DNA from: Osmia lignaria lignaria
Lineage: Eukaryota; Arthropoda; Insecta; Hymenoptera; Megachilidae
Length of the DNA: 64,000 bases
Assembly: GCF_051020975.1 (NCBI RefSeq)
Contig: NW_027478160.1
Coordinates: forward strand, 9,074,001-9,138,000
Reading direction: 5' to 3'
The notes under the pieces were generated by a model, which worked only from the letters and a program-made list of their open reading frames with translations, was not told where the DNA came from and did not search any database. Positions 63,757 to 64,000 of this stretch are shown one piece after another. Numbering within the stretch: the first letter of the stretch is position 1; every line of letters starts with the position of its first letter. The translations under genes and the position numbers were made by a program.

Positions 63757-64000
63757 CGATCGGAGGCGTAGTTCTCGAGATATATCAAGATATTTAAAAG
63801 TTCCGAAGCCGCACCAACATAATAGAGATACAGAAACACCATGGCCCCTTTCTTTGAGATAACTCTGCACGATTGCGAGCTGGAAATGCCACTTCCAGTT
63901 TAGCTGTGCAGAAGAAGAACAACAAGAAGAAGAAATATCTCGAAATATGTCCATCAGGACCCTTCCCTTGAGATAAATCTGCAAATATCTCGGAAACGAA
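63757..64000. repeat. Partial satellite unit at right edge
   Basis: The first 244 bp of a unit, starting CGATCGGAGGCG. It carries GAGCTGGAAATGCC and TTCCAGTTTAGC, seen elsewhere only in units 7301 and 12453. These let CTGGAA pair with TTCCAG around a 7-base loop. Confidence 0.9.

Larger units (their letters stand above)
1..64000. repeat. Tandem satellite DNA array, 322-bp unit, about 197 units
   Basis: The same sequence recurs every 322 bp from the first base to the last, always in the same orientation. Landmarks such as TTTTTTGATCAGA, CCGCACCAACATAATAGAG and CCGTCAGGCCCC return in each unit. From the first unit start at 241 to the last at 63757 the span equals 197 x 322 plus 82 bp, and the 82 bp is explained by three indels (-16, +99, -1). 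Units differ from each other at a limited set of recurring variant positions. No unique sequence interrupts the array and I saw no inverted block. Structurally this is a classical eukaryotic satellite. Centromeric or heterochromatic location is inference. I do not recognise the family. Confidence 0.98.

Noticed and set aside
244..63984. A 74-residue open frame on the minus strand in nearly every unit, rich in cysteine and serine near its middle.
   Set aside because: It is one frame of a homogenised repeat, ending at the TGA made by the TGATCA site in each unit. Sequence variants change residues freely, D-type units and unit 31880 break it, and there is no sign of promoters, introns or a known domain. 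Codon-level constraint (synonymous against replacement changes) would be needed to revive it.
1..64000. CRISPR array, because of many regular direct repeats.
   Set aside because: Repeats are 322 bp with no unique spacers, every part of the unit repeats, and there are no cas genes.
1..64000. Hammerhead ribozyme, as found in some satellite DNAs.
   Set aside because: I looked for the CTGANGA core followed by GAAA on both strands. The nearest is CTGATCA on the minus strand, which lacks the needed G, so the core is absent.
1..64000. Telomeric or rDNA spacer identity.
   Set aside because: No short telomeric repeats and no rRNA sequence occur; the window gives no anchor to either region.

Overview
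The whole 64 kb window is one uninterrupted tandem satellite DNA array. Its unit is 322 bp, and about 197 complete or near-complete units lie head-to-tail in one orientation, with a partial unit at each end (1-240 and 63757-64000). I find no protein-coding gene, rRNA, tRNA, CRISPR array, transposon or unique-sequence island. The many short open frames are the same frame seen once per unit and are not credible genes. An array this long and homogeneous points to constitutive heterochromatin (centromeric, pericentromeric or subtelomeric) of a eukaryote, most likely from a long-read assembly. CpG dinucleotides are still common in every unit, which mildly favours a lightly methylated genome such as an insect, but I cannot name the organism or satellite family from sequence alone.

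I set the unit start at the last T of the T6 run before GATCAG (241, 563, 885 and so on). The register is perfect except for three length changes: a 16-bp deletion in unit 21171-21476, a unit cut down to 99 bp by a 223-bp internal deletion (31781-31879), and a 1-bp loss in a T run near 40247-40251. In order, each unit carries: the BclI-type TGATCA; a CTCGAG or TTCGAG dyad; GAGATA motifs; a GCACTAGTGC palindrome (often decayed to GCACTATTGC); a GAA-rich purine tract; two ATATCTCG motifs; and an AT-rich stretch with two T6 runs.

Units fall into recognisable variants. The head is type A (GATGCG, TTCTCG, ATCAAG) or type B (GAAGCG, TTTTCG, ATCGAG). The middle is TAGTGCGAGCCGC or TATTGCGAGCTGC. The tail is CCCTTGAGATAA or TTTGAGCTGAA. 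The spacer is CTACTTTTTATG or CTACAATTTATG. Regions by dominant variant: 1-7300 (TTCTTCGAG and GAGCCGC units); 7301-17306 (CCCTGGAG tails); 17307-23086 (a strongly diverged D-type unit, four copies); 23087-31780 (most uniform, nearly all type A); 31880-36709 and 36710-44656 (3-unit repeats); 44657-54960 (a 16-unit block of 5152 bp in direct tandem duplicate); 54961-61180 (4-unit repeats and the CGCACGTGCG variant); 61181-64000 (mixed units).

The main signal is multi-scale higher-order structure with no single fixed higher-order unit. Blocks of 2, 3, 4, 5/6, 10 and 16 units have been duplicated locally, and longer-range copies sit 15-17 units apart. Two places show a unit that is the head of one neighbour fused to the tail of the next, as expected from exchange out of register by exactly one unit. 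This is a fossil record of unequal exchange or conversion in a satellite, not a gene system.
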